Source: Clostridiales bacterium (GTDB lineage: Bacteria > Bacillota > Dethiobacteria > Dethiobacterales > Dethiobacteraceae). From it: a stretch of 64,000 nucleotides of DNA. How positions within the stretch are numbered: position 1 is the first letter of the stretch; every line of letters starts with the position of its first letter. The notes under the pieces were generated by a model. The model did no database searches and was not told where the DNA came from. It was given only the letters and a program-made list of their open reading frames with translations. The DNA is taken from positions 1 to 64,000 of the forward strand of contig JAGXRM010000053.1 of assembly GCA_018335855.1 (NCBI GenBank). Direction: 5' to 3'. Positions 47,468 through 55,328 of this stretch are shown in pieces. The position numbers were made by a program, and so were the translations under genes.

Positions 47468-48054
47468 TGGACACTGTAAGGAAAGTGGCTGTCTACCCCT
47501 GCGGTGGTGTCGGTTTTGTCCTCTCGAGCATCGCCCGTTATGCTGCGTATCAGGTTACTGAAGACATGCTGCCGGGGCAGACAGAAATCGTGGATGCGCT
47601 AAGACTAATTTCCGGCATGCCGGATGAAGTCGCCCTTGTCGAGGAAAACCCCACTGTAATTATTGACGGTTGCGGATATCAGTGCGGGTCAAACCTCTTT
47701 CGCCTGCTGGGCCTCAAACCTGCGGCGAGAGTTCTGATTCCTCCCATCGCTAAGCTACCGCCCACGTTTGTATGTGACTGTAAAAAACAGGAAACCAAGC
47801 TTGCGCCGGGTATGCAGAGAAGGGTTCCCAGTGAGTCGGGTAAGAACCTTGCCACGGAGATTGCCACACAGGTAAAGAATATCGCTTTGGTTATACTGAA
47901 CATGGACTATCCTTATCAGAAGCAAAAGCTCAGTCAAGATGAGAACGTAATCTGCGACTATATTGAAAATATCCCGCAGGCAGTCGACTATGTGCCAATT
48001 TCAGAGGGTATCGATCGCCCGGGCTCGATGCCGGGGCTGGCAGGAATGGAGTAG
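47467..48054 (+). CDS. DGC-domain putative zinc-binding protein, copy 2
   Basis: 195 residues, a paralogue of the preceding protein: YPCGGVGFVLSSIARYAAY, then the eponymous motif IIDGCGYQCGSNLFRLLG and, unlike copy 1, an extra FVCDCKKQE Cys pair. It may bind zinc or handle thiols. It shares an operon with copy 1 (start overlapping the stop) and with the H-like protein 27 bp downstream. Confidence 0.75.
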   Translation: MDTVRKVAVYPCGGVGFVLSSIARYAAYQVTEDMLPGQTEIVDALRLISGMPDEVALVEENPTVIIDGCGYQCGSNLFRLLGLKPAARVLIPPIAKLPPTFVCDCKKQETKLAPGMQRRVPSESGKNLATEIATQVKNIALVILNMDYPYQKQKLSQDENVICDYIENIPQAVDYVPISEGIDRPGSMPGLAGME

Positions 48055-48081
48055 AACTGGGCAGAGAAAGGAAGTGGTACA

Positions 48082-48561
48082 GTGTCCTTAATTACATGCG
48101 ACGATTTTTATGGGCAAAGCGTGACAATTGAAGACAGGTATCTTTACTATTTGCCTGAGCACCTTTGGGTGGACTGCACCGGAGACGATATTTACCGCTT
48201 TGGTGTCAGCCATGCCGGCGTAATCCTGGTTAACGGCTTTAAGTATATGGATTTTGCCGTAAGTGTGGGGGAACAAATAGACGTCGAGGACAGCCTGGTC
48301 TTTGTGGAAACATTTAAGGCTATGATTAACGTGACTTCCCCCATTTCCGGGACGGTTGCTCAAATCAACGAAAAATTGTCCGGGGAAGGGATTAAGCTGC
48401 TCGACGAATCGTATCATGAAGAATACTTAGTGGGTATACAAAGCAATGGTCTGGATGTGGCTACAGTGTTTCTCACGGCAGAGCAGTATCTGGAAGCGCT
48501 TTTGCGCGGGGACGCCGATCACTGCGGTGCCGGCGCCAGAGTCATGAGGAGAAACCGCTAA
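48082..48561 (+). CDS. glycine-cleavage H-like lipoyl carrier protein, copy 1
   Basis: 159 residues from a GTG (AAAGGAAG upstream). The protein aligns with GcvH: LPEHLWVDCTGDDIYRFG corresponds to the HEWV start, and LVFVETFKAMINVTSPISGT to the lipoyl hairpin, with Lys79 at the position modified in GcvH. The C-terminal 30 residues (ADHCGAGARVMRRNR) are extra. No GcvT, GcvP or 2-oxoacid dehydrogenase is present, so this H protein is expected to do something other than glycine cleavage, as lipoate-binding proteins do in the sHdr sulfur pathway. Confidence 0.82.
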   Translation: MSLITCDDFYGQSVTIEDRYLYYLPEHLWVDCTGDDIYRFGVSHAGVILVNGFKYMDFAVSVGEQIDVEDSLVFVETFKAMINVTSPISGTVAQINEKLSGEGIKLLDESYHEEYLVGIQSNGLDVATVFLTAEQYLEALLRGDADHCGAGARVMRRNR

Positions 48562-48578
48562 TTGGGGGAGGTAGTTCG

Positions 48579-48869
48579 ATGGGTCCGCCAAAAAAGGTTA
48601 TTGTTGAAATATTTATCAATGACTTTGTGCAGTGAACTCCCTGCGTCTATCTGCTGGAGGCAGTAGAAGCAATTCCGTCACTGGTCAGTGATATTGCTGA
48701 ATTCATAGAGATTCGCCGGTGGGATTTACGGACGCCGGAAGGGATACAAAGAAACAATGAACTCGGAATATATCTCTTTCCCACCGTGGCCATCAATGGC
48801 GAAGTGCTTTTTGAAAGTATTATTCCTCCGGAAACGGAACTGGAAGAGGCGATTCGTTCCCGGTTGTAG
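48579..48869 (+). CDS. thioredoxin-like selenoprotein (UxxC), UGA read as selenocysteine
   Basis: 96 residues if the TGA at 48633-48635 is read through. A strong ribosome site (GGGGGAGGT) precedes ATG 48579. The product has Sec19-Thr-Pro-Cys22 (VQUTPC) where the paralogue at 50031 has Cys-Ala-Ala-Cys (VQCAAC), and the two remain alike after it (YLLEAVEAIPS with YMLEAVSALPD; FPTVAINGEVLFESIIPP with LPTIVINGDLVFESIIPT). A hairpin fitting the bacterial SECIS model follows the UGA. It is probably a small redoxin for the neighbouring selenoprotein methyltransferase. Standard gene finders would miss it or truncate it. Confidence 0.88.
48647..48666 (+). promoter_or_regulatory. bacterial SECIS hairpin of the thioredoxin-like gene
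   Basis: CTA(T)CTGC paired with GCAGTAG, a 7-bp stem with one bulged T, around the loop TGGAG. The loop begins 19 nt after the UGA and has G at its second position, as expected for SelB binding in bacterial SECIS elements. Confidence 0.75.
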
Positions 48870-48955
48870 CCTGGTCAGGAATTTGATACTGGGAGGTGAT
48901 AGAGAACGAGACAGCATTGCAGGGAAATCACAAATAAAAAAAGGAGTGAGTATGA

Positions 48956-50029
48956 ATGGGGATACAGTTATTAATTGACGCCTACCGCGGCAAAAAGACG
49001 CCTAAAGCGCCTTGGCTGCCCTATGCGGGTGTGCACTGCGCGTACCTCATCGGCGAGAAAGCGGACGTCTATCTTCAGGATCCTGATCTGATTGCCAAAG
49101 GCGTTCTGTTTGCCGCAGAGCGGTATAAGGCCGACGGCATTCCGCTGGTTTTTGACCTGAACATCGAAGGTATGTCCATGGGTTGCGAGGCTAAATGGTA
49201 TCCAGACAATCCGCCTGCAATCACAGGACACCCGTTGGCGGACAAAACCCTTGCTGAAGCCAACCTGAAAATTCCTACAGCTAAAGACGGCCGCTGGCCC
49301 GTAATTGTGGAAGCCGGCAAAAAAGTAATGGCGCAGAAAGGTGACGTTGCACTGCTCGGTTTGATTTGCGGGCCGTTGACTCTTGCTTCACATCTGCGCG
49401 GCGTAAAAATCTTCACCGATGTGGTGAAGAATCCGGCTCTCGCTAAGGAGATTATGGATTTCTGCGCTCAAGTATGCGCCGAATCTGCCAGAATCTACCG
49501 TGATATTGGCTGTGAGATCATTGCCATCGTTGACCCGGTAGCTTCACAAATTAAGCCTGGTACGTTTGCAGAGTTTGTGACCCCGGCCTGTCAACCAGCC
49601 ATTGATGTTATCCATGAAGCAGGGCTCACATCGAGTTTCTTCATTTGCGGTGACGCGACGAAGGTTATGGAAGAAGTCTGCAAGATTGGCACACACGGTT
49701 TCGCCATTGATGAGCAGCTAAACATGAACTATGTCCGTGAAATGGCTATTAAATACGGACGAGGCTTTGGTGGAAACCTCAAGCTGACTCTGGCGATGTC
49801 CCTGGGAATCTTAAGCCCGCGGGAAGACGCAATAGTCAGCCTTGCCGCCGGAGGCTTAACCGGCTTTACCTTCGCCCCTGGCTGAGACATGCCCTTTGAC
49901 GTTCCCGTGGAGAACGTAGATAAAGTCCTGGAAGCAAAAGAATGGTATGAGAAGTTTTACGCAGCCTATCCGACCCATGTACCCCCCGGATACATTACCT
50001 TAGAGGATTTGAAAAAAGGGGGAAACTAA
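48956..50029 (+). CDS. selenoprotein UroD/MtaA-type methyltransferase, Sec in the metal site
   Basis: 357 residues when the TGA at 49883-49885 is read as Sec310; the frame then runs 47 more codons to TAA 50027, with the family's usual C-terminus (MPFDVPVENVDKVLEAKEW). Sec310 falls in APGUDMP, exactly where MtaA/MtbA enzymes have the zinc-ligand Cys of PGCD. The other metal motif is altered too: Phe229-Ile-Cys231 (FFICGD) replaces His-x-Cys. The metal site would be Cys/Sec based, lacking the His. Ribosome site AAGGAGTGAG. It lies between the selenoprotein and Cys thioredoxin-like genes. Probable role: transfer of methyl from a corrinoid protein to or from an unknown thiol or selenol. Confidence 0.9.
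49899..49917 (+). promoter_or_regulatory. bacterial SECIS hairpin of the methyltransferase gene
   Basis: A perfect 6-bp stem, ACGTTC with GAACGT, around the loop CCGTGGA, which contains GU as in the E. coli fdhF element. The loop begins 19 nt after the UGA, the same distance as in the thioredoxin-like gene. Confidence 0.8.
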
Positions 50030-50030
50030 T

Positions 50031-50354
50031 ATGAGTGATAAACTGGTAGTTGATATCCTGACTCTGGATTCGGTGCAATGCGCAGCCTGCCAGTATATGC
50101 TGGAAGCAGTTTCAGCGTTGCCGGATAATGTTAAGGCACACATCGAGTTCAAGGAATGGAATATCAAGGGCCCTGACGGAATCAACAAGTTCCTGGAATT
50201 AAACGGCAGAGTATTACCGACAATCGTTATCAACGGTGATCTCGTATTTGAAAGCATCATCCCAACATTCGAAGAAATACTCGATGAACTGTCAGCGAGG
50301 GCTTCGGAAGCTCTGAAGGTGGAAATTGAAAAAGCTCGCATCGCGGGGAGCTAG
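50031..50354 (+). CDS. thioredoxin-like protein (CxxC)
   Basis: 107 residues. A thioredoxin-like fold with Cys17-Ala-Ala-Cys20, a cis-Pro segment (RVLPTIVINGDLVFE), and a helical C-terminal extension. It is the Cys version of the protein at 48579. Its ATG follows the methyltransferase stop by one base, so the two are translated together. Having a UxxC and a CxxC form on either side of the Sec methyltransferase suggests they are a redox relay or two redoxins for different partners. Confidence 0.85.
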   Translation: MSDKLVVDILTLDSVQCAACQYMLEAVSALPDNVKAHIEFKEWNIKGPDGINKFLELNGRVLPTIVINGDLVFESIIPTFEEILDELSARASEALKVEIEKARIAGS

Positions 50355-50362
50355 AAGAAATT

Positions 50363-50398
50363 GAGAGGGATAAAAAAGGATACTTTTTTATCCCTCTC
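50363..50398. terminator. strong hairpin after the selenoprotein genes
   Basis: A perfect 16-bp stem (GAGAGGGATAAAAAAG and complement) around GATA. It lies 8 bp after the stop codon. The stem itself contains six A and six T, which may help release, but no T-run follows; it could act as a terminator in either direction. Confidence 0.65.
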
Positions 50399-50457
50399 TC
50401 CCAATTCATTGTAAAATAGGGATAACGCCAAATGTATGCGTTTTAGGAGAGATTTAC

Positions 50458-51330
50458 ATGTCTGTTCCCCAGTGGTTATTAAAGAAAATGCCGGAGTTTG
50501 TCGTTTTCTCCCGGACGAACCGGATTATTTCCAGTGTCAATACGGTATGCAGAAGCGCGGCCTGTCCCAATATCCTGGAGTGTTTCAGCAACCGGCATAC
50601 CGCATTTATGATTCTGGGCAGCAGTTGTACCAGAAACTGCGCTTTTTGCGGAGTAGATCACGGCACTCCACTGCCGGTGGATTCCGGTGAACCCGCAAGG
50701 GTAGCAGAGGCGGCAAAGGAACTCGGATTGTCCCACGTAGTGGTGACCTCAGTCAGCCGTGATGACCTTGCTGACGGCGGCGCCCTGCAGTTTGCCCGGA
50801 CCATTGAGGCATTACATCGGGCGGGCGGGATGACAGTTGAGGTGCTAATCCCCGACTTCGGGGGTAACAACGATTCTCTCAGGCAAGTAATGGATGCAGA
50901 GCCACATGTAATTGCTCATAATCTGGAAACCGTCCGGCGCCTGCAGCCTGTTATCAGGCCAAGGGCAGGTTATGAACGTTCTCTTGATATCATTCGGCAC
51001 GTAAAGGTGTCTGATAAACGGATACTCGCAAAATCCGGGCTAATTCTGGGTCTTGGCGAAAATGACAGTGAAATCCTGGCGGCGATGACAGACCTTCGGG
51101 AAGCCGGCTGTGATATCCTTACGCTGGGCCAGTACCGCCAGCCCGGTGAAAATCAACTGCCGGTGCCGCGATTTATCCTGGAAGAGGGTTTTGAATACTG
51201 GCGTGAAGAGGGAATGCGGCTGGGATTTTCCCACGTGTTTTCAGGCTCCTATGTTAGAAGTTCTTACCGCGCCGGGGATGTTTTTCAATCTGACGGGGGG
51301 AAACCGACATGGAAAACTGGCGGTTATTAG
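50458..51330 (+). CDS. lipA: lipoyl synthase
   Basis: 290 residues. A radical-SAM enzyme that inserts two sulfur atoms into octanoyl groups on lipoyl domains. Auxiliary-cluster motif Cys-x4-Cys-x5-Cys in VCRSAACPNILEC, radical-SAM motif CTRNCAFC, and the C-terminal RSSYRA whose Ser binds the auxiliary cluster are all present. Its stop overlaps the next gene (start 51309). It probably makes the cofactor of the H-like proteins of this island. Confidence 0.96.
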   Translation: MSVPQWLLKKMPEFVVFSRTNRIISSVNTVCRSAACPNILECFSNRHTAFMILGSSCTRNCAFCGVDHGTPLPVDSGEPARVAEAAKELGLSHVVVTSVSRDDLADGGALQFARTIEALHRAGGMTVEVLIPDFGGNNDSLRQVMDAEPHVIAHNLETVRRLQPVIRPRAGYERSLDIIRHVKVSDKRILAKSGLILGLGENDSEILAAMTDLREAGCDILTLGQYRQPGENQLPVPRFILEEGFEYWREEGMRLGFSHVFSGSYVRSSYRAGDVFQSDGGKPTWKTGGY

Positions 51331-52112
51331 ATACCGGCGCTAACAGTGGAGCAAGGAATATGGCTATTGATGAAGCTCTGCTCCATCATATCATTCGTGG
51401 AGACTCCCCTCCGACACTACGAGTCTTTTCCTGGGAACCGGAATGCCTTTCTCTCGGATTTATGCAGCAGGCGGATGAACGACTGGTAACTGACTGTGAG
51501 AGATTCGGAATCTCTCTCGTGAGGCGTCCCACAGGAGGATACGCTGTATTGCACGGAGAAGACCTCTGTTACAGTGTGGTGGCAAAAATGGGTGATGGGC
51601 CCCTACCCGCGTCCTTACAGTCCGCCAATATGCAAATCAGTCTCTCGCTACGTGCTGCATTACACTGCCTGGGTGTGCCGGCGGAAATATCTGAAACCAA
51701 AGAGCGAGAAACGTCATCTTATACAGCGTGCGCCGAAGCCGCTTCACTATATGAGATTACAGTTCGCGGTAAAAAAATAATTGGCAGCGCTCAAATGCAA
51801 TCCCAAGGACATTTGCTGCAGCACGGTTCGATTGCGTTGAATTTTGACCCAGCCCGGATAGCTACCTTGCTAAACCTGAATCAAGCCGGGGAGCGCGAAC
51901 TAACGGCGAAAGCAACCGACCTGCGGCAGGCTGGGGGAAGGGTTTTTAGCCGGGAAGAGATTTGTGTTGCGCTGGCTGGCGGTTTTAGCAAGGTCTTTGC
52001 AGTGGAGATGCAGCCGGGAGACCTGACGGAAAAAGAGCAACTGACAGCGGAAACAATCCGGCGCGAACATATGAAAAACTTTGTTAGTCAAAGGGGGAAA
52101 ACCTGTGTATGA
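51309..52112 (+). CDS. LipM-like octanoyltransferase / lipoate ligase family
   Basis: 267 residues of the biotin/lipoate ligase fold. LRVFSWEPECLSLGF, VRRPTGGYAVLHG and IIGSAQMQSQGHLLQHGSI match LipM, the octanoyl-ACP:GcvH octanoyltransferase of Bacillus, and a Cys precedes the YEITVRGKK segment (TACAEAASLYEI) where LipM has its acyl-Cys. An LplA-type ligase is the alternative. Overlaps lipA by 22 bp and lpd by a few bases, so the three are one unit for making and using lipoyl groups. Confidence 0.85.
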   Translation: MENWRLLDTGANSGARNMAIDEALLHHIIRGDSPPTLRVFSWEPECLSLGFMQQADERLVTDCERFGISLVRRPTGGYAVLHGEDLCYSVVAKMGDGPLPASLQSANMQISLSLRAALHCLGVPAEISETKERETSSYTACAEAASLYEITVRGKKIIGSAQMQSQGHLLQHGSIALNFDPARIATLLNLNQAGERELTAKATDLRQAGGRVFSREEICVALAGGFSKVFAVEMQPGDLTEKEQLTAETIRREHMKNFVSQRGKTCV

Positions 52113-53472
52113 CGTTATCGTTCTCGGCGGCGGCCCCGCCGGATACGCTGCCGCTATACGTACCGCACAACTTGGAGGAAACGTTCTGCTTGCCGAAGCC
52201 GGTAAAGTTGGCGGAACCTGCCTGCACCGCGGCTGTATCCCCTCAAAAGTTTTATATCATGCTGCGTCATCCTATTCCAAAGTAATCGACTATCTATCTC
52301 CGGACAACGCTGTCGCTCCGCGGCTAGACAGAATCGCCCAAAGGCAGCGGGAAACTGTGGAGAAACTCTATGCGGGCCTGTGCCGCGTTATCTCAAGTTA
52401 CGGTATAATTACGGTGAATGGGCACGGAGAGATTATTTCGCCGGGCCTTGTTCGCGTCGGAAGCGCTGAATATCGGGCAAAAAAAATTATCATTGCCACA
52501 GGTTCCCGTGAAGCCGGTTTTTCTATCCCGGGAGCCAAGTTTGCCCGCAGCGCGGAAGAGAGTCTGAAACCACCCGCTAAATTGTGTCGCGTCACCGTTA
52601 TCGGCGGGGGCAATACCGGGCTGGAACTGGCAAGCGCTTATGCATTACTGGGTTTTAAAGTAACCGTTATTGAGAAAGAGCGCAGGATACTGCCGGCTCT
52701 GGCTGATGAAGAAATCAGGAATTGGTTAAGCTTTTCCCTAAGGAAGCGTGGCCTTATCATAGATACGGGAGTTACACCCGTAGAAATCCGGCAAAGCGGT
52801 CGTGCCCTTACCGTTACTTCAGAAAACGCTGCCGGCACGCTAACTGTTGACGCAGACCTCGTCATTGCGGCGCTAGGGCGCAGACCGAACCTGGATGTAC
52901 TGGGAGAAGGCCTTGGCGAGTTAAAAAATGCCACTGAGGGTTATATTCAAGTTAATGACAGTATGGAAACTCTTATGCCGGATATTTTTGCCGCCGGGGA
53001 CGTGACCGGGCCACCGATGCTTGCTCACCTTGCATATGCGGAAGGGATAGCCGCGGCCGATAATGCCATGGGGATCGAACACAAATTAGATCGCTCTGCT
53101 GTCCCCCATTTCCTCTCCGCTCATCCTGGGGTGGCTTGGGCAGGCATGACTGAAACGCAAGCGGCCGGAGCGGGACTTAACTGTAGGACAGTCAAATTTC
53201 CGTTTGCCGCTAACGCCCATGCAACTATTCTCGGCCAGAGTGAAGGGATGGTTAAAATTGTTGCCCTGGAAGAGACGGGGACTGTGGTCGGTATGCAGAT
53301 TCTTGGCGGCCGCGCTTCAGAAATGATTATGGAAGGTGTACTTGCCATACAAAATGGCTTACACGTTGATAGAATAGCTAAGACGATTCACCCCCATCCC
53401 ACTTTTTCCGAGACAATATGGGAGGCTGCCCTTTCCTTTGGGGAAGGTGCCTTACACGGACTTAAGCAATAA
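52105..53472 (+). CDS. lpd: dihydrolipoamide dehydrogenase
   Basis: 455 residues from GTG 52105, 6 nt after AAAGGGGG. A flavin disulfide reductase: FAD motif VIVLGGGPAGYAAAI, redox-active GGTCLHRGCIPSK, NAD motif VIGGGNTGLELAS, FAADVT-like FAAGDVTG, and the C-terminal HPHPTFSETIWEA with the catalytic His-Glu. It reoxidises or reduces protein-bound lipoamide, so it is the NAD(H) connection of the H-like proteins of this island. Confidence 0.94.
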   Translation: MYDVIVLGGGPAGYAAAIRTAQLGGNVLLAEAGKVGGTCLHRGCIPSKVLYHAASSYSKVIDYLSPDNAVAPRLDRIAQRQRETVEKLYAGLCRVISSYGIITVNGHGEIISPGLVRVGSAEYRAKKIIIATGSREAGFSIPGAKFARSAEESLKPPAKLCRVTVIGGGNTGLELASAYALLGFKVTVIEKERRILPALADEEIRNWLSFSLRKRGLIIDTGVTPVEIRQSGRALTVTSENAAGTLTVDADLVIAALGRRPNLDVLGEGLGELKNATEGYIQVNDSMETLMPDIFAAGDVTGPPMLAHLAYAEGIAAADNAMGIEHKLDRSAVPHFLSAHPGVAWAGMTETQAAGAGLNCRTVKFPFAANAHATILGQSEGMVKIVALEETGTVVGMQILGGRASEMIMEGVLAIQNGLHVDRIAKTIHPHPTFSETIWEAALSFGEGALHGLKQ

Positions 53473-53504
53473 TAGATAACCAGCTAGGAATTAAGGAGCG
53501 AAAT

Positions 53505-54758
53505 ATGAACACACAAAATCGTTATCGCTGGGTTATATTAGGTGTTTGTTTTCTGATGTTACTGGTTAATAGTGGGATTGTCTTAAGTTTCGGTATCTTC
53601 CTCCGGCCGTTAAGGGCACAGTTCGGTTGGAGCGCCACGCATGTTTCCCTGGTATTGGCATCATTTATGCTAATGCAGGGCCTATTCTCGCCCCGTATCG
53701 GTTCTCTGATTGACAGACACGGACCGAGAAAGATCATCATTGTGGGGATTATCTCATTTGGCATCGTCCTCGCCCTTATTTCACGTATGACCGGCTTTTG
53801 GCAGTTCGCCATTCTTTACGGTTTATTGGGCGCGATTGCATATACAACAACGACTTTGTTAACAAATGCTGTATTGATTTCAGGCTGGTTCCCGGAGAAC
53901 CGGGGTCTGGCACTCGGTATTTCCATGTCAGGATTTCCCCTTGGTCCTTTGGCCATAACACCGCTCTTAACATTACTTCTGATACGGTATGATTGGCGAA
54001 CTGCGATTTTGGCTGCTGCCGGAATAGTCCTGTTCTTCCTTCTTCCACTAGTGTTATTATTGCTGCGGGACGGTCCGGGCCATCTGGCTATCAAGGATGC
54101 TTTGCGCAACCCGGACAGGCAATCGTTGGGTGTTCCTGCAAACAACTGGACACTGCTTCGTCTTATCGGGGATCCACGTTACCGGAGACTGGCGGGAGCT
54201 TATTTTACCTGTGGTTTTAGTATGGCTCTGATTATGGCGCACTTTCACAATTTCGGCCAGAGCATTGGCTTCCAGTTAACGACTACGGCCCAGGCATTCT
54301 CTTTAATGTCACTGTTGGCTTTTATGGGCACCATTACTTCGGGCCGGTTATCAGACATATTGGAGCGCAAATATGTTTTGGCGCTGATCTACCTGTTGCG
54401 GGGGACATCCTTCCTGGTCTTTGCCTTTGCTGTTAACCTCGGCAGTTTTTATTTAGGAGCCGTGCTGTTTGGTATCTTCTGGACAGCTACAGGGCCGCTG
54501 ACGTCTGCACTGAGCGGGGAATGCTGGGGATTGGAATGTATGGGACGGACGTTTGGAGCGGTGTTTCTCAGCCATCAGATTGGTGCCAGCATAGGGCCGA
54601 TACTGGGAGGCCTCAGCTATGATGCAACAGGCGGCTACAGATTTATTTTCCTCTTGGCTGCGCTGTTGTTATTTGCCGGTTCGATGGCAGTAAGAGGGCT
54701 TAGGGTTAGCGTTGACCCGGCACCCCATCAGTTAAGCGGGCTTCCGCTCAAGGGTTAA
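53505..54758 (+). CDS. MFS transporter (OFA/monocarboxylate type)
   Basis: 417 residues, 12 membrane helices. The first helix and loop (NRYRWVILGVCFLMLLVNSG, then FGIFLRPLRAQFGWSATHVS) and the motif SPRIGSLIDRHGPRK resemble oxalate/formate-type and monocarboxylate MFS carriers. It lies between lpd and the second H-like gene on the same strand and may import the substrate of the island, for instance a methylated acid. No substrate-specific residue is recognised. Confidence 0.8.
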   Translation: MNTQNRYRWVILGVCFLMLLVNSGIVLSFGIFLRPLRAQFGWSATHVSLVLASFMLMQGLFSPRIGSLIDRHGPRKIIIVGIISFGIVLALISRMTGFWQFAILYGLLGAIAYTTTTLLTNAVLISGWFPENRGLALGISMSGFPLGPLAITPLLTLLLIRYDWRTAILAAAGIVLFFLLPLVLLLLRDGPGHLAIKDALRNPDRQSLGVPANNWTLLRLIGDPRYRRLAGAYFTCGFSMALIMAHFHNFGQSIGFQLTTTAQAFSLMSLLAFMGTITSGRLSDILERKYVLALIYLLRGTSFLVFAFAVNLGSFYLGAVLFGIFWTATGPLTSALSGECWGLECMGRTFGAVFLSHQIGASIGPILGGLSYDATGGYRFIFLLAALLLFAGSMAVRGLRVSVDPAPHQLSGLPLKG

Positions 54759-54776
54759 GCGGAGAAAGGAGATATT

Positions 54777-55301
54777 ATGATAACGTTAACTTTCCTTGGC
54801 AAGGAAATAAAAATTTCCGGTGAATTTCTTTATGATTGTGCACGTGACTATTGGGTGTCCGTTAATAAAGAGAAGAATATTGCCACGTTTGGCCTGACTC
54901 CAGCCGGTGTACAGAAAGAGGGCGGCTACCGGAGTATAGAATTTACAGTTGATGCCAGTGATCAGATTAGTGCCGGTGACACCATTGCTGTGGCGGTGAC
55001 AGGAAAGGTGAAATACCTGGAAGCGCCGGCAAGCGGAACGGTTATAGAAGTGAATAAGGCTCTCGAGGATAAAATTTCAGTGATTGAGCAGGCGCCGTAT
55101 GTATGTTGGTGGCTGGCCAGAATTGAACTATCGGGAACAGGCGCTGATGAGTTCACCAACGTTGAAGAATATTGCGCCGTTCTTGAGGAGACGGATCGGC
55201 GTACCATCTCCGGTATAAAGGGTGCGGGGTCTCCAACCTGCAGAAGCGTCTACCAGTCAATCAGGGAACAAAAGGACAAATGCGGCGAAGGCGACTGCTG
55301 A
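54777..55301 (+). CDS. H-protein-like carrier, copy 2, with altered lipoyl site and Cys-rich tail
   Basis: 174 residues. The fold follows GcvH (YDCARDYWVSVN for the HEWV region; GKVKYLEAPASGTVIEVNKAL for the hairpin). Aligned from APASGT leftwards, the modified Lys of GcvH falls on Gly76 with Lys77 and Lys79 beside it, so lipoylation needs a one-residue shift or does not happen. The C-terminal 40 residues hold four Cys (PTCRSVYQSI, DKCGEGDC). It may be a partner of copy 1 that does not carry lipoate. 18 bp after the MFS gene. Confidence 0.7.
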   Translation: MITLTFLGKEIKISGEFLYDCARDYWVSVNKEKNIATFGLTPAGVQKEGGYRSIEFTVDASDQISAGDTIAVAVTGKVKYLEAPASGTVIEVNKALEDKISVIEQAPYVCWWLARIELSGTGADEFTNVEEYCAVLEETDRRTISGIKGAGSPTCRSVYQSIREQKDKCGEGDC

Positions 55302-55310
55302 AACTAATTA

Positions 55311-55328
55311 ATTGCGCCGTGGCGCAAT
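55311..55328. terminator. palindrome after the second H-like gene
   Basis: ATTGCGCC-GT-GGCGCAAT, 9 bp after the stop. With only two bases between the arms it is more like a protein site or a small terminator without a T-run. The next 100 bp to the aquaporin gene show no gene. Confidence 0.4.

Noticed and set aside
48082-48561. Ordinary glycine cleavage system H protein
   Set aside because: No gcvT or gcvP is nearby, the C-terminal extension is unusual, and the neighbours are methyltransferase, redoxin and selenoprotein genes.
49883-49885. UGA as a true stop, or general UGA reassignment (Trp/Gly) in this genome
   Set aside because: Other genes here end normally at TGA (for example at 7270 and 55301), and the sequence beyond both internal TGA codons is clearly family sequence with a SECIS-type hairpin. 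Pyrrolysine would need TAG.
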